From an uncultured Clostridia bacterium (lineage in GTDB: Bacteria; Bacillota; Clostridia; TANB77; CAG-508), in contig CAQPRV010000132.1 of assembly GCA_948857205.1 (NCBI GenBank), positions 1 to 5,960 on the forward strand: a DNA stretch of 5,960 nt, in the 5' to 3' direction. This document shows, one piece after another, positions 1-4,777 of this stretch. The first letter of the stretch is position 1, and every line of letters begins with the position of its first letter. The translations under genes and the position numbers were made by a program. Under the pieces are notes generated by a model. The model was not told the DNA's origin. It ran no database searches and was given only the letters and a program-made list of their open reading frames with translations.

Positions 1-34
1 AAAAAAATTAATAAAGAAATATAGTGTTTTAAAA

Positions 35-45
35 AAATTTGCCCT
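35..45 (+). promoter_or_regulatory. Shared 11-mer AAATTTGCCCT, copy 1 (upstream of excisionase gene)
   Basis: The 11-mer AAATTTGCCCT lies 54 nt before the excisionase start codon. Identical copies occur at 313-323 (before integrase) and 1944-1954 (before rep). This copy and the rep copy share one further T. Three exact copies, each in the leader of a mobile-element gene, suggest an operator or other regulator site; the binding protein is unknown. A possible promoter is TTGCCC (39-44), 17 nt, TTATAA (62-67), which would make the motif overlap the -35 box, but this is weak. Confidence 0.5.
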
Positions 46-99
46 TCAATAAGGCAGTTTATTATAAATGTGCCTAATCTATATATGGAAGTGATATAA

Positions 100-297
100 A
101 TGAATGAAAATTTTAATGAAAAAATAGGATTAAATGTTAGCGAGGCAGCTAATATGCTAGGTATTAGCAAAAACTTAATGAGTGAATTAATAAAGTACCC
201 TGATTTTCCTTGCATTAAGTTTAAAAGAAGAATTGTTATTAACAAGAAAAAATTACAAGACTGGTTTGATCAAAATTCTGGAAGATTTTTTGTTTAA
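100..297 (+). CDS. Excisionase-like small helix-turn-helix DNA-binding protein
   Basis: This 65-residue protein is probably the recombination directionality factor (excisionase), or a related small regulator, of the element whose integrase follows. It matches the compact winged-helix pattern of MerR/excisionase-type HTH proteins. Residues about 11-32 (LNVSEAANMLGISKNLMSEL) form the HTH, and the basic KFKRRIVINKKKLQDWF region (about 41-56) looks like the wing and last helix typical of the family. The start is set by the SD-like GGAAGTG at 87-93, 6 nt before ATG. The size fits excisionases, usually 60-110 residues. It lies 93 nt before the integrase start on the same strand, the usual xis-int order. 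The HTH type is seen in the sequence; the excisionase role is inferred from context. It could instead be a transcriptional regulator of the element. Confidence 0.75.
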   Translation: MNENFNEKIGLNVSEAANMLGISKNLMSELIKYPDFPCIKFKRRIVINKKKLQDWFDQNSGRFFV

Positions 298-299
298 CA

Positions 300-328
300 T
301 TGCTTTTCGATAAAATTTGCCCTATAAT
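300..328 (+). promoter_or_regulatory. Promoter of the integrase gene
   Basis: TTGCTT (300-305), a 17-nt spacer and a perfect TATAAT (323-328) form a good sigma-A-type promoter that begins just after the excisionase stop codon. Transcription would start near 335, giving a leader of about 55 nt before the integrase ATG at 391. The shared 11-mer AAATTTGCCCT (313-323) fills the second half of the spacer and touches the -10 box, so a protein bound there would be expected to block this promoter. The promoter is predicted from sequence only. Confidence 0.65.
313..323 (+). promoter_or_regulatory. Shared 11-mer AAATTTGCCCT, copy 2 (inside integrase promoter)
   Basis: This is an exact copy of the motif at 35-45 and 1944-1954. 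It sits between the -35 and -10 boxes of the integrase promoter, with its last T being the first base of TATAAT. This placement is the best support for reading the motif as an operator. No repressor gene is in the window. Confidence 0.5.
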
Positions 329-369
329 AGAGAATATTAAATATTGTGCTTTTACTTTTAATGTTCTCT
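329..369 (+). repeat. 13-bp inverted repeat in the integrase leader
   Basis: AGAGAATATTAAA (329-341) pairs with TTTAATGTTCTCT (357-369) over 13 positions, with one G-T pair, around a 15-nt loop. The repeat ends 9 nt before the integrase SD (379-383). In RNA made from an upstream promoter it would fold close to the ribosome-binding site. In RNA starting near 335 the left arm would lose its first bases. It may be a dyad operator or a translation-control hairpin; the sequence does not decide between them. Confidence 0.45.
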
Positions 370-390
370 ATATTGAATGGAGGCAAAGTT

Positions 391-1650
391 ATGGTAAAAA
401 CTTCAGAAAATCAGTCTGTAAAGAAAAAAAGAAACACCAGAGGAATGGGCTCTATTAGGGCAAAAAATGGTGGATATGAAGGTAGAATAACAATAAAAGT
501 AAATGGCAAATCAAAACAAATATCTTTATTTAATAAAGATCAGAGAATTCTAGTACAAGAAATGATAAAAGCAAAACAAGAAGCAAACGATAATGAATAT
601 GTAGAAAAGGACAAAATTACATTGGAAGAATGGCTGAAAAAATGGATTCGTATTCATAAAAAACCGTTTGTCAAGCCTAGAACTCTACAAGGGTACATTG
701 AAAAAATAAAAACAAACATTATTCCCTATTTAGGAAATTTTTCTATGCAATCTTTAGATAGGTTAATTCTTCAAGAATATTTCTCTGACTTAACGACAGG
801 CAACGAAACGAAAGGAATAAAAAAATATTCTCCTAAAACTGTAAAGGAGATAAAAAGCATTTTAAATATGGCATTTGCAGATGCAGAAATCGATAAAATA
901 GTAAAATTTAATCCGATTCCAACAATTCGTACACCAAAAGTTCAAAGACAGAAAAAGAAACCTACAATATCTCCAGCAGAACAACAACATTTAATAGAAA
1001 TATTACTTTCTGAAACAAATGGGCTATGCTACATTTTTATAATGAATACAGGCGTTAGGCCAGAAGAAAGTGGTGGTATGAAATGGAAACATTACAGTTA
1101 TGAACATTCTAATGTAAAAGTAAGAGATAATTATGGAAAGATAACCTATTATAATGATGATTTTGAAAAAATCAAATCTACATTTGAGGAAAAAGACTTA
1201 AAAACACCATCTAGTTATAGAAATATACCATTACAAAAATGGTTGAATAATTTAATGTATGCTTATATGTTACATATTATGGAACAAAGAGGTTATACAA
1301 GCAAGGAGCAATTAGATGATGAGTACATTTTTATAAATAGTTTAGGACATGCTTTAAGTAGTGATTATTTATGGGACACACTTGATAAGATTTTAAAAAG
1401 ACATAATTTTAAACATTTAAGTTTATATCAATTAAGACATCTATTTGCAACAAGATGTATAGATGTTAATATACCTGTAAATCAAATAAAACAGTACTTA
1501 GGACATGCCTTAGCTAGTACAACAATGGATTACTATGTTGAATATGATGAGGATACCAATAAATCTGAAATTGAAAAGCTAGAACATATAAATAATATTG
1601 AGATAGTACCTGAAATTTTAAAGGGAATGAAATATAATGTCTGTAATTAA
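391..1650 (+). CDS. int: Tyrosine site-specific recombinase (integrase)
   Basis: This 419-residue integrase should insert and excise the element at the tRNA(fMet) core about 130 bp downstream. The ATG at 391 is chosen because GGAGG (379-383) lies 7 nt before it; a GTG at 346 would add 15 residues without a ribosome-binding site. Residues about 20-66 (GSIRAKNGGYEGRITIKV and following) form an AP2-like arm-DNA-binding domain. Residues about 76-135 form the SAM-like core-binding domain. The catalytic domain runs from about 195 to 385 with Arg223 (TGVRPEE), Lys271 (LKTPSSYR), Arg349 and His350 (YQLRH), His372 (LGHA) and the likely nucleophile Tyr381 (TTMDYY, next to Tyr382). The usual first His of HxxR is Tyr346 here. 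Domain order and length match Tn916/phage-type integrases of Bacillota. The gene points at the attachment core, the usual layout for tRNA-targeting elements. Confidence 0.95.
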   Translation: MVKTSENQSVKKKRNTRGMGSIRAKNGGYEGRITIKVNGKSKQISLFNKDQRILVQEMIKAKQEANDNEYVEKDKITLEEWLKKWIRIHKKPFVKPRTLQGYIEKIKTNIIPYLGNFSMQSLDRLILQEYFSDLTTGNETKGIKKYSPKTVKEIKSILNMAFADAEIDKIVKFNPIPTIRTPKVQRQKKKPTISPAEQQHLIEILLSETNGLCYIFIMNTGVRPEESGGMKWKHYSYEHSNVKVRDNYGKITYYNDDFEKIKSTFEEKDLKTPSSYRNIPLQKWLNNLMYAYMLHIMEQRGYTSKEQLDDEYIFINSLGHALSSDYLWDTLDKILKRHNFKHLSLYQLRHLFATRCIDVNIPVNQIKQYLGHALASTTMDYYVEYDEDTNKSEIEKLEHINNIEIVPEILKGMKYNVCN

Positions 1651-1660
1651 AATATAGTTT

Positions 1661-1681
1661 AAGGGACATTAAAGGGACATT
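1661..1681 (+). repeat. Two direct copies of AAGGGACATT (candidate integrase arm sites, left)
   Basis: AAGGGACATT occurs at 1661-1670 and again at 1672-1681, 11 bp apart, so both would face the same side of the helix. The sites begin 10 nt after the integrase stop. The second copy, extended as TTAAAGGGACAT, is found inverted at 1855-1866 on the other side of the tRNA core. A looser match, TTAAAGGGA, occurs at 1618-1626 inside the end of int. Tyrosine integrases of this type use such short repeated arm sites; the assignment is inferred from position and repetition. Confidence 0.5.
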
Positions 1682-1709
1682 GATAAAATTATACAAAAAA
1701 TCAAAGTAT

Positions 1710-1723
1710 TAAAAACTTTCGAA
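1710..1723 (+). repeat. Inverted repeat flanking the tRNA core, left arm
   Basis: TAAAAACTTTCGAA matches the reverse complement of 1832-1845 at 13 of 14 positions. The two copies lie on opposite sides of the tRNA core, 55 bp before it and 1 bp after it. They are probably recombinase or accessory-protein sites of the attachment region. They are too far apart and too unequally placed to be the core-type pair around the crossover. Confidence 0.45.
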
Positions 1724-1778
1724 ATGTTTGCAAGAGTAGGAATATATAATATTTTTAAAATATAAAAATAATGAGAAA

Positions 1779-1830
1779 TCGTCGGGCTCATAACCCAAAG
1801 GTCGGAGGTTCGAGTCCTTCCCCGCAACCA
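1779..1830 (+). other. Attachment-site core: 3' half of an initiator tRNA(fMet) gene
   Basis: The sequence holds the anticodon arm (GGG CTCATAA CCC, CAT anticodon, with the three G-C pairs that mark initiator tRNA), the T arm (GGAGG TTCGAGT CCTTC) and an encoded CCA end. The D arm and 5' acceptor strand are absent: upstream sequence is AT-rich and unrelated. It is therefore not a working tRNA gene but the tRNA 3' segment that integrative elements carry as attachment core. The copy is also imperfect. C at 1783 faces A at 1797 in the anticodon stem, and only six bases (CCCGCA) stand between the T stem and ACCA instead of seven. The match to the initiator tRNA is clear; its role as att core is inferred from the adjacent integrase. 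Confidence 0.85.
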
Positions 1831-1831
1831 A

Positions 1832-1845
1832 TTCGGAAGTTTTTA
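1832..1845 (-). repeat. Inverted repeat flanking the tRNA core, right arm
   Basis: TTCGGAAGTTTTTA starts one base after the tRNA CCA. Its reverse complement matches 1710-1723 at 13 of 14 positions. See the left arm for interpretation. Confidence 0.45.
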
Positions 1846-1847
1846 CC

Positions 1848-1866
1848 TAAAGGGATGTCCCTTTAA
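1848..1866 (-). repeat. Palindrome with inverted arm-type site (right)
   Basis: TAAAGGGA-TG-TCCCTTTA (1848-1865) is a perfect 8-bp dyad with a 2-base centre. Read on the minus strand, 1866-1855 is TTAAAGGGACAT, an exact match to the left-hand arm-type site at 1669-1680. The plus-strand half shares only TAAAGGGA. It probably binds the integrase, on the rep side of the core. The 2-base loop makes it unlikely to work as an RNA hairpin. Confidence 0.5.
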
Positions 1867-1882
1867 GTGTAATTTTTAATAC

Positions 1883-1917
1883 AGAGATTTTACTATAAAA
1901 GTAAGGTCTCTTTTTTT
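1883..1917 (+). terminator. Rho-independent terminator after the tRNA half
   Basis: AGAGATTTTACT (1883-1894) pairs with AGTAAGGTCTCT (1900-1911) over 12 positions, two of them G-U, around the loop ATAAA. Seven T residues (1911-1917) follow. This is a strong intrinsic terminator on the plus strand. It would end transcription from int or from a restored tRNA gene and shield rep from read-through. Confidence 0.85.
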
Positions 1918-1943
1918 CGTTTATAAACACTTTCATACTTTAT

Positions 1944-1954
1944 AAATTTGCCCT
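1944..1954 (+). promoter_or_regulatory. Shared 11-mer AAATTTGCCCT, copy 3 (upstream of rep remnant)
   Basis: This third exact copy of the motif at 35-45 and 313-323 lies 33 nt before the rep start codon. Its presence to the right of the tRNA core links the rep remnant to the same element family or regulator as xis and int. No convincing -35/-10 pair was found here; TATAAA (1941-1946) overlaps its left edge. Confidence 0.5.
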
Positions 1955-1987
1955 TTAGCAAAATTAAAAGATATGGAGGTGCATAAT

Positions 1988-2296
1988 ATGAGTCAAAAAG
2001 AACAACCCAATTATTATGCAATCATACCTGCAACAGTTAGGTATGACACTAATTTAAAATATACTAAAAAATTATTATATGGAGAAATTATAGCATTAGC
2101 CAATAAAAGTGGTTATTGTTATGCTCAAAATAAATATTTAGTAGATTTATATAATTTAATTGTAAATAATAGTAACAAAATTCCAAAGAAATTTTTAGAT
2201 ATAATTAATAGATTAGAATTTATCTTTCTAATCTCATGTATAAAATTGGATATGGATTACCTTGTTCATCTAGTTCTGTTCTTTTATAAGTTTTAA
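1988..2296 (+). pseudogene. Truncated replication-initiator-like gene (helix-turn-helix N-terminus)
   Basis: The first 56 residues or so (NYYAIIPATVRYD, LLYGEIIALANKSGYCYAQN, KYLVDLYN) match the N-terminus of the HTH replication-initiator/replisome-organizer proteins found in integrative elements, plasmids and phages of Bacillota. Full proteins continue with the recognition helix and a long C-terminal part. Here the similarity stops near 2155. The frame continues through unrelated AT-rich sequence, then antisense through the end of the GNAT gene, stopping at 2296 after 102 residues. The ATG at 1988 is preceded by GGAGGTG (1975-1981) with a 6-nt gap; an in-frame ATG at 1973 overlaps that SD and is not preferred. 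The start region looks intact but the protein would lack most of its DNA-binding domain. The family match is from recall of its motifs. Confidence 0.7.
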
Positions 2297-2666
2297 ATCC
2301 CATATATTCATAAAATCCTTTTGCATTATGATTTTGTTCATTTACTACTAGTTCATTAACATTATAATTTTCTATACCATAATTTAATAATTGTTTTCCT
2401 AGTCCTTTTCCTATCTCACTATTTTTAATAAATAACATTTCTAGTTTTTTATCTTCTATTCCCATAAAAGCAATAGGTGTATTATTTTCATTTTCTATAA
2501 TTACTAAATGTGATACTCCTGAAATAACTTGTGGTACATATTCTTTTATATTATTTATTTCTTTATCAGATAGAAATAAATGTGTTGCTTTTACAGAATC
2601 TTCCCATACTTCTAATAATTGATTTATTAGTATTTCTGTTCTTTCTTTTACTTTAATTATTCTCAT
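2220..2666 (-). CDS. GNAT-family N-acetyltransferase, YjaB-like
   Basis: This 148-residue protein should transfer an acetyl group from acetyl-CoA to an amine on an unknown substrate. It follows the whole length of the YjaB type of GNAT proteins. The N-terminal helices contain LLEVWEDSVKATHLFL (about 18-32). Next comes the central strand IEDKKLEMLFI (about 70-80) and the acetyl-CoA loop IGKGLG (85-90). The VVNEQNHNAKGFYEYMGF block (107-124) and the ELDEQGNPYPILYM end (131-144) are the family signatures. The residue that is Arg/Gln in the usual R/QxxGxG loop is Ile85. The ATG at 2666 is chosen because AAGGAG (2678-2673) lies 6 nt before it; an upstream TTG at 2681 would swallow that site. The gene looks intact, unlike its neighbours. 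Its 3' end faces the rep remnant. Confidence 0.9.
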   Translation of the reverse strand: MRIIKVKERTEILINQLLEVWEDSVKATHLFLSDKEINNIKEYVPQVISGVSHLVIIENENNTPIAFMGIEDKKLEMLFIKNSEIGKGLGKQLLNYGIENYNVNELVVNEQNHNAKGFYEYMGFKTYKRTELDEQGNPYPILYMRLER

Positions 2667-2697
2667 ATCTATCTCCTTCAAATATTGTAATTTATTG

Positions 2698-2874
2698 TTA
2701 TATTTCTATATCTTCTATTGTTCCTTTAAGCATTATCCCTCTATAAAATCTCTTATCACAAAAATAAACACAAGCCTTTGGATTATTCTTAAATGATTGT
2801 ACTTTTAATGAAGATGTATTTGTTGAAAAATATATTTGCTTTATTCTACAACTAAAAAATTCTAACTTGTTATT
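2698..2874 (-). pseudogene. Fragment of a pyridoxamine 5'-phosphate oxidase-like (split-barrel flavin) gene
   Basis: This stretch between the GNAT gene and the serine hydrolase fragment has an open frame encoding about 58 residues with IYFSTNTSS, KNNPKACVYFCDKRFYRG and MLKGTIEDIEI. This resembles the middle of the pyridoxamine 5'-phosphate oxidase/general stress protein 26 family: a strand, a KVxxFKxNPKA segment, then strands of the FMN-binding barrel. Full proteins are about 130-150 residues. Here the N-terminal part is missing and a TAA (2698-2700) ends the frame early. The frame has no start codon or ribosome-binding site of its own and overlaps the last codons of the hydrolase fragment in another frame. 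It is a relic and should make no enzyme. The family call is from motif recall. Confidence 0.6.
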
Positions 2875-3430
2875 CTAAACTATCTATATATGGTATCAAA
2901 TAGTTATTTATCAACTCTGTTCTAACTTTAGGATTATATACCAAAGAACAAGCACAACATATTACAATGTTTTTTTCCGGTATTACTGCAATAAGAGAAC
3001 CACCAACACCATTAGCACAATATGAATTATAATTTCCTGTGTTATATTCCTTTGTAAAGATTTTCATTGTTTGATTTTTAGGATATATCCACCATAAATA
3101 ACCATAGTTTTTTTCTCTTTCTTTAACCATTTCTTTTATATATTTTTCTGATATAATTCTTTTACCTTTATACACACCATTGTTTAATACTAACAAACCA
3201 ATTCTTGCCCATTCATCTGTTGTAAGTGATATTCCCCAACCAATTGTATAATTTCCACTTGGATCTTTTGCCCAACCTCTTATATTTCTTGTTTTATAAA
3301 AATTGTCTTGTGATTCTTTATCATGTACTGGTGCAACAGGAACATTTTTAATTTCTAATGGCTCCAATAAATATTTTGTAGCAAACTCTTTTAAATCTAT
3401 GCCACTTGCTTTATAAATTATAAGTTGTTT
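2870..3430 (-). pseudogene. Serine hydrolase (beta-lactamase class C/PBP-like), N-terminal half missing
   Basis: About 186 C-terminal residues of a penicillin-binding-protein-like serine hydrolase remain. Visible family landmarks are LIIYKASGIDLKEFATKYL and LEPLEIKNV near the start, GWGISLTTDEWARIGLLVLNNG in the middle, NYGYLWW, and NGVGGSLIAVIPEKNIVI near the end, where the KTG-equivalent loop lies. The N-terminal part with the catalytic SxxK and the YxN motif is absent, so it cannot be active. The frame opens immediately after the TGA (3431-3433) that ends the DUF4180 gene and is in the same frame, so a deletion has fused the two genes up to that stop codon. A TTG at 3367 is not a credible start, since homology continues upstream of it. 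The truncation is seen directly; substrate class cannot be told. Confidence 0.8.
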
Positions 3431-3784
3431 TCATTCTTTACTTAACATTTCTATTGCTTTATCTTTATTTTCTGGAAAAAATATATCTTTTCCATTATTG
3501 CTTTCATATATAAAATCTTTTAATGGTTTACTTGTGTATTTTGAATAATCTCCATATATAGCAAATTTTGTTTGATAATTTATAAACTTTTGTAAAATCT
3601 CTCCTGCTAATCCTTTGCATAATATAAAGAAATCTTCTACTACTGCATTTTTATTTAATGCTATTTTATTACAGTTTGTTTCATATTTTATAGTCATAAT
3701 AAAATCAATTGCTGACTGAACATCTTTTATTATAAGTTCATTACTATTGACTACAGCTATATTATTTATAATTTTTGTTTCCAT
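3431..3784 (-). CDS. DUF4180 family protein
   Basis: This 117-residue protein matches DUF4180 from end to end: IAVVNSNELIIKDVQSAIDFI (about 9-29), YETNCNKIALNKNAVVEDFF (about 34-53), LAGEILQKFINYQTKFAIYGD (about 59-79) and TSKPLKDFIYESNNGKDIFF (about 84-103). The function of the family is unknown to me. There is no signal peptide or membrane segment, so it is probably cytoplasmic. The ATG at 3784 has GGAAG 9 nt upstream. The length fits complete family members. It lies between a frameshifted fragment upstream and a headless hydrolase downstream, so it is an intact survivor of a decaying cluster. Its stop codon coincides with the deletion junction, so the last one or two residues may not be original. 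Confidence 0.85.
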   Translation of the reverse strand: METKIINNIAVVNSNELIIKDVQSAIDFIMTIKYETNCNKIALNKNAVVEDFFILCKGLAGEILQKFINYQTKFAIYGDYSKYTSKPLKDFIYESNNGKDIFFPENKDKAIEMLSKE

Positions 3785-3813
3785 TTTCTAATACTTCCTC
3801 AATCAATTGTACT

Positions 3814-4079
3814 TTATAAAATTAAATCTACATTATAATCATTGTCTATTAAAATATAATCATTTGCATATTTTTTACACATACCTAAATTATTTCTATT
3901 TTCTTTCTTTAATTCTTCTACATTAATAGTATCTTGACATTTTCTATCTTCTATTGCATTTTCAAATACTTTAAATTTTTTTAATGGCTATCTATATACT
4001 TTTCTGTCATAATTAAGCATATATATTTAATTTGCTTTAAATACCTTATTTCAAGCTCAATGGATATAGAAAAATTAAA
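3814..4079 (-). pseudogene. Unidentified protein C-terminus, frameshifted
   Basis: Two open stretches join into one protein-like sequence. The first (4079 to 3981) encodes IELEIRYLKQIKYICLIM and TEKYIDSH, then stops at TAA. The second is in the next frame from about 3980. It encodes KKFKVFENAIEDRKCQDTIN, VEELKKENRNNLGMCKKYAN and DYILIDNDYNVDLIL, and stops at 3814-3816. One base missing from the A run on the minus strand (T run at 3976-3982) would explain the switch. In the second frame the upstream side is closed by a TAG (3988-3990) after an ATG at 4020. The ending DYILIDNDYNVDLIL has the look of a cytosolic enzyme tail, but I do not recognise the family. No start or ribosome-binding site is left, and the left part merges into the terminator hairpin of the sortase gene. 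Confidence 0.45.
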
Positions 4080-4126
4080 CTAATTGTTTAACAATTCTTA
4101 ATTAATTATAAATAATTAGTTTAATT
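4070..4126 (-). terminator. Terminator-like hairpin after the sortase gene
   Basis: AATTAAACTAATT (4073-4085) and AATTAGTTTAATT (4114-4126) are perfect 13-bp inverted copies. The pairing extends inward as one G-T pair and four A-T pairs, giving an 18-bp stem with an 18-nt loop. It begins 3 nt after the sortase stop codon. On the minus strand the stem runs into TTTTTC, a short U tract. The stem is almost all A-T, so strength is uncertain. A smaller palindrome, AATTGTT-T-AACAATT (4082-4096), is nested inside. Confidence 0.6.
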
Positions 4127-4129
4127 ATT

Positions 4130-4756
4130 TTAATATGCTCTAGCTTTAACAACAAATCTATTTTTATCATTATTATAACAAGTAATTAAAGTAATCTCTG
4201 TATTTCCATTAGTAAGTTGACTTAAACAAGATGTATTAGATGGTTCTATAATATCAGTTTGATATACAGAGTATTTTAATGTATTATTAGATAAATCTGT
4301 AATTTCTATAGTATCTCCTATTTTTATTCTAGGTAACTTACTAAAAAACTTTTGATTTTTATAGTTATGACCTAAAACTATCATATTTCCAACTTCATTG
4401 GGATTTGATCCAAAATATTTTGTTAATGAAATCTTTAATAAATTGTCAGATGTTTCTGATAATATAGGATATTCTATATCTAAACTTGGAATCTTTAGAG
4501 TTGCAATATTATAATAAGTCTCTCCATTCTTTGTTTTATGTATTTGAATGTTATTTGCTTTAGTTACAATTTTATCTAATGGCAATTTATAATTAGTAAA
4601 ACTATTTATTAATATACTTTTATTACTAAATCTATCTAAATTATTCTCATCAAAACTTAAAGAATACATTGTTAAACTATATATTATAAATATAATTAAT
4701 ATTAGTTTAATTATAGACAAAAATATTGAAATTTTTTTACTCCTCTGTTTTATCAT
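4130..4756 (-). CDS. Sortase (cysteine transpeptidase), probably class D-like
   Basis: This 208-residue membrane-anchored sortase should cleave a sorting motif on secreted proteins and link them to the cell wall or to other pilus subunits. Residues about 1-9 are basic, 10-33 form one hydrophobic signal-anchor segment, and the catalytic barrel spans about 78-206. Its catalytic residues are His130 (VLGHNYKN), Cys193 (LITCYNN) and Arg200 (KNRFVVKA). The early strand IATLKIPSLDIEYPIL (84-99) is typical. The TC-to-R spacing and size fit class D-type sortases, but class is not certain. The ATG at 4756 is set by AAGGAG (4768-4763) with a 6-nt gap. It is separated by about 200 nt from the surface-type gene upstream and has its own candidate promoter and terminator. 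No sorting-signal protein is visible in the window. Confidence 0.93.
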   Translation of the reverse strand: MIKQRSKKISIFLSIIKLILIIFIIYSLTMYSLSFDENNLDRFSNKSILINSFTNYKLPLDKIVTKANNIQIHKTKNGETYYNIATLKIPSLDIEYPILSETSDNLLKISLTKYFGSNPNEVGNMIVLGHNYKNQKFFSKLPRIKIGDTIEITDLSNNTLKYSVYQTDIIEPSNTSCLSQLTNGNTEITLITCYNNDKNRFVVKARAY

Positions 4757-4777
4757 CTGTGTCTCCTTTTGAAAATT

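Noticed and set aside
346..390. Upstream GTG start that would add 15 residues to the integrase
   Set aside because: It has no ribosome-binding site and would place the real SD (GGAGG, 379-383) inside the coding region. The ATG at 391 has ideal spacing.
1514..1696. 60-codon minus-strand frame over the end of the integrase
   Set aside because: It is a shadow of the integrase gene with no SD or recognisable motif.
1779..1830. A complete tRNA-Met gene
   Set aside because: The D arm and 5' acceptor strand are absent, and the upstream bases are AT-rich with no pairing partner for CCCGCA.
1944..1958. Equating the AAATTTGCCCT motif with the integrase arm-type site (reverse complement AGGGCAAATTT against AAAGGGACATT)
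   Set aside because: The two share AGGG and a CA but need a one-base gap to align. Their positions (gene leaders against attachment arms) differ, so they are treated as separate motifs.
2210..2234. 9-bp inverted repeat AGATTAGAA/TTCTAATCT at the end of the GNAT gene
   Set aside because: It has no U tract on either strand and one arm lies in codons. It is close to what AT-rich sequence gives by chance, although it sits near the rep/GNAT junction.
3780..3812. Short frame FYKVQLIEEVLENGNKNYK overlapping the DUF4180 start, possibly the tail of an upstream regulator
   Set aside because: It has only about 19 codons and no recognisable family. It overlaps the SD and start of DUF4180 and is not continuous in frame with the upstream fragment.
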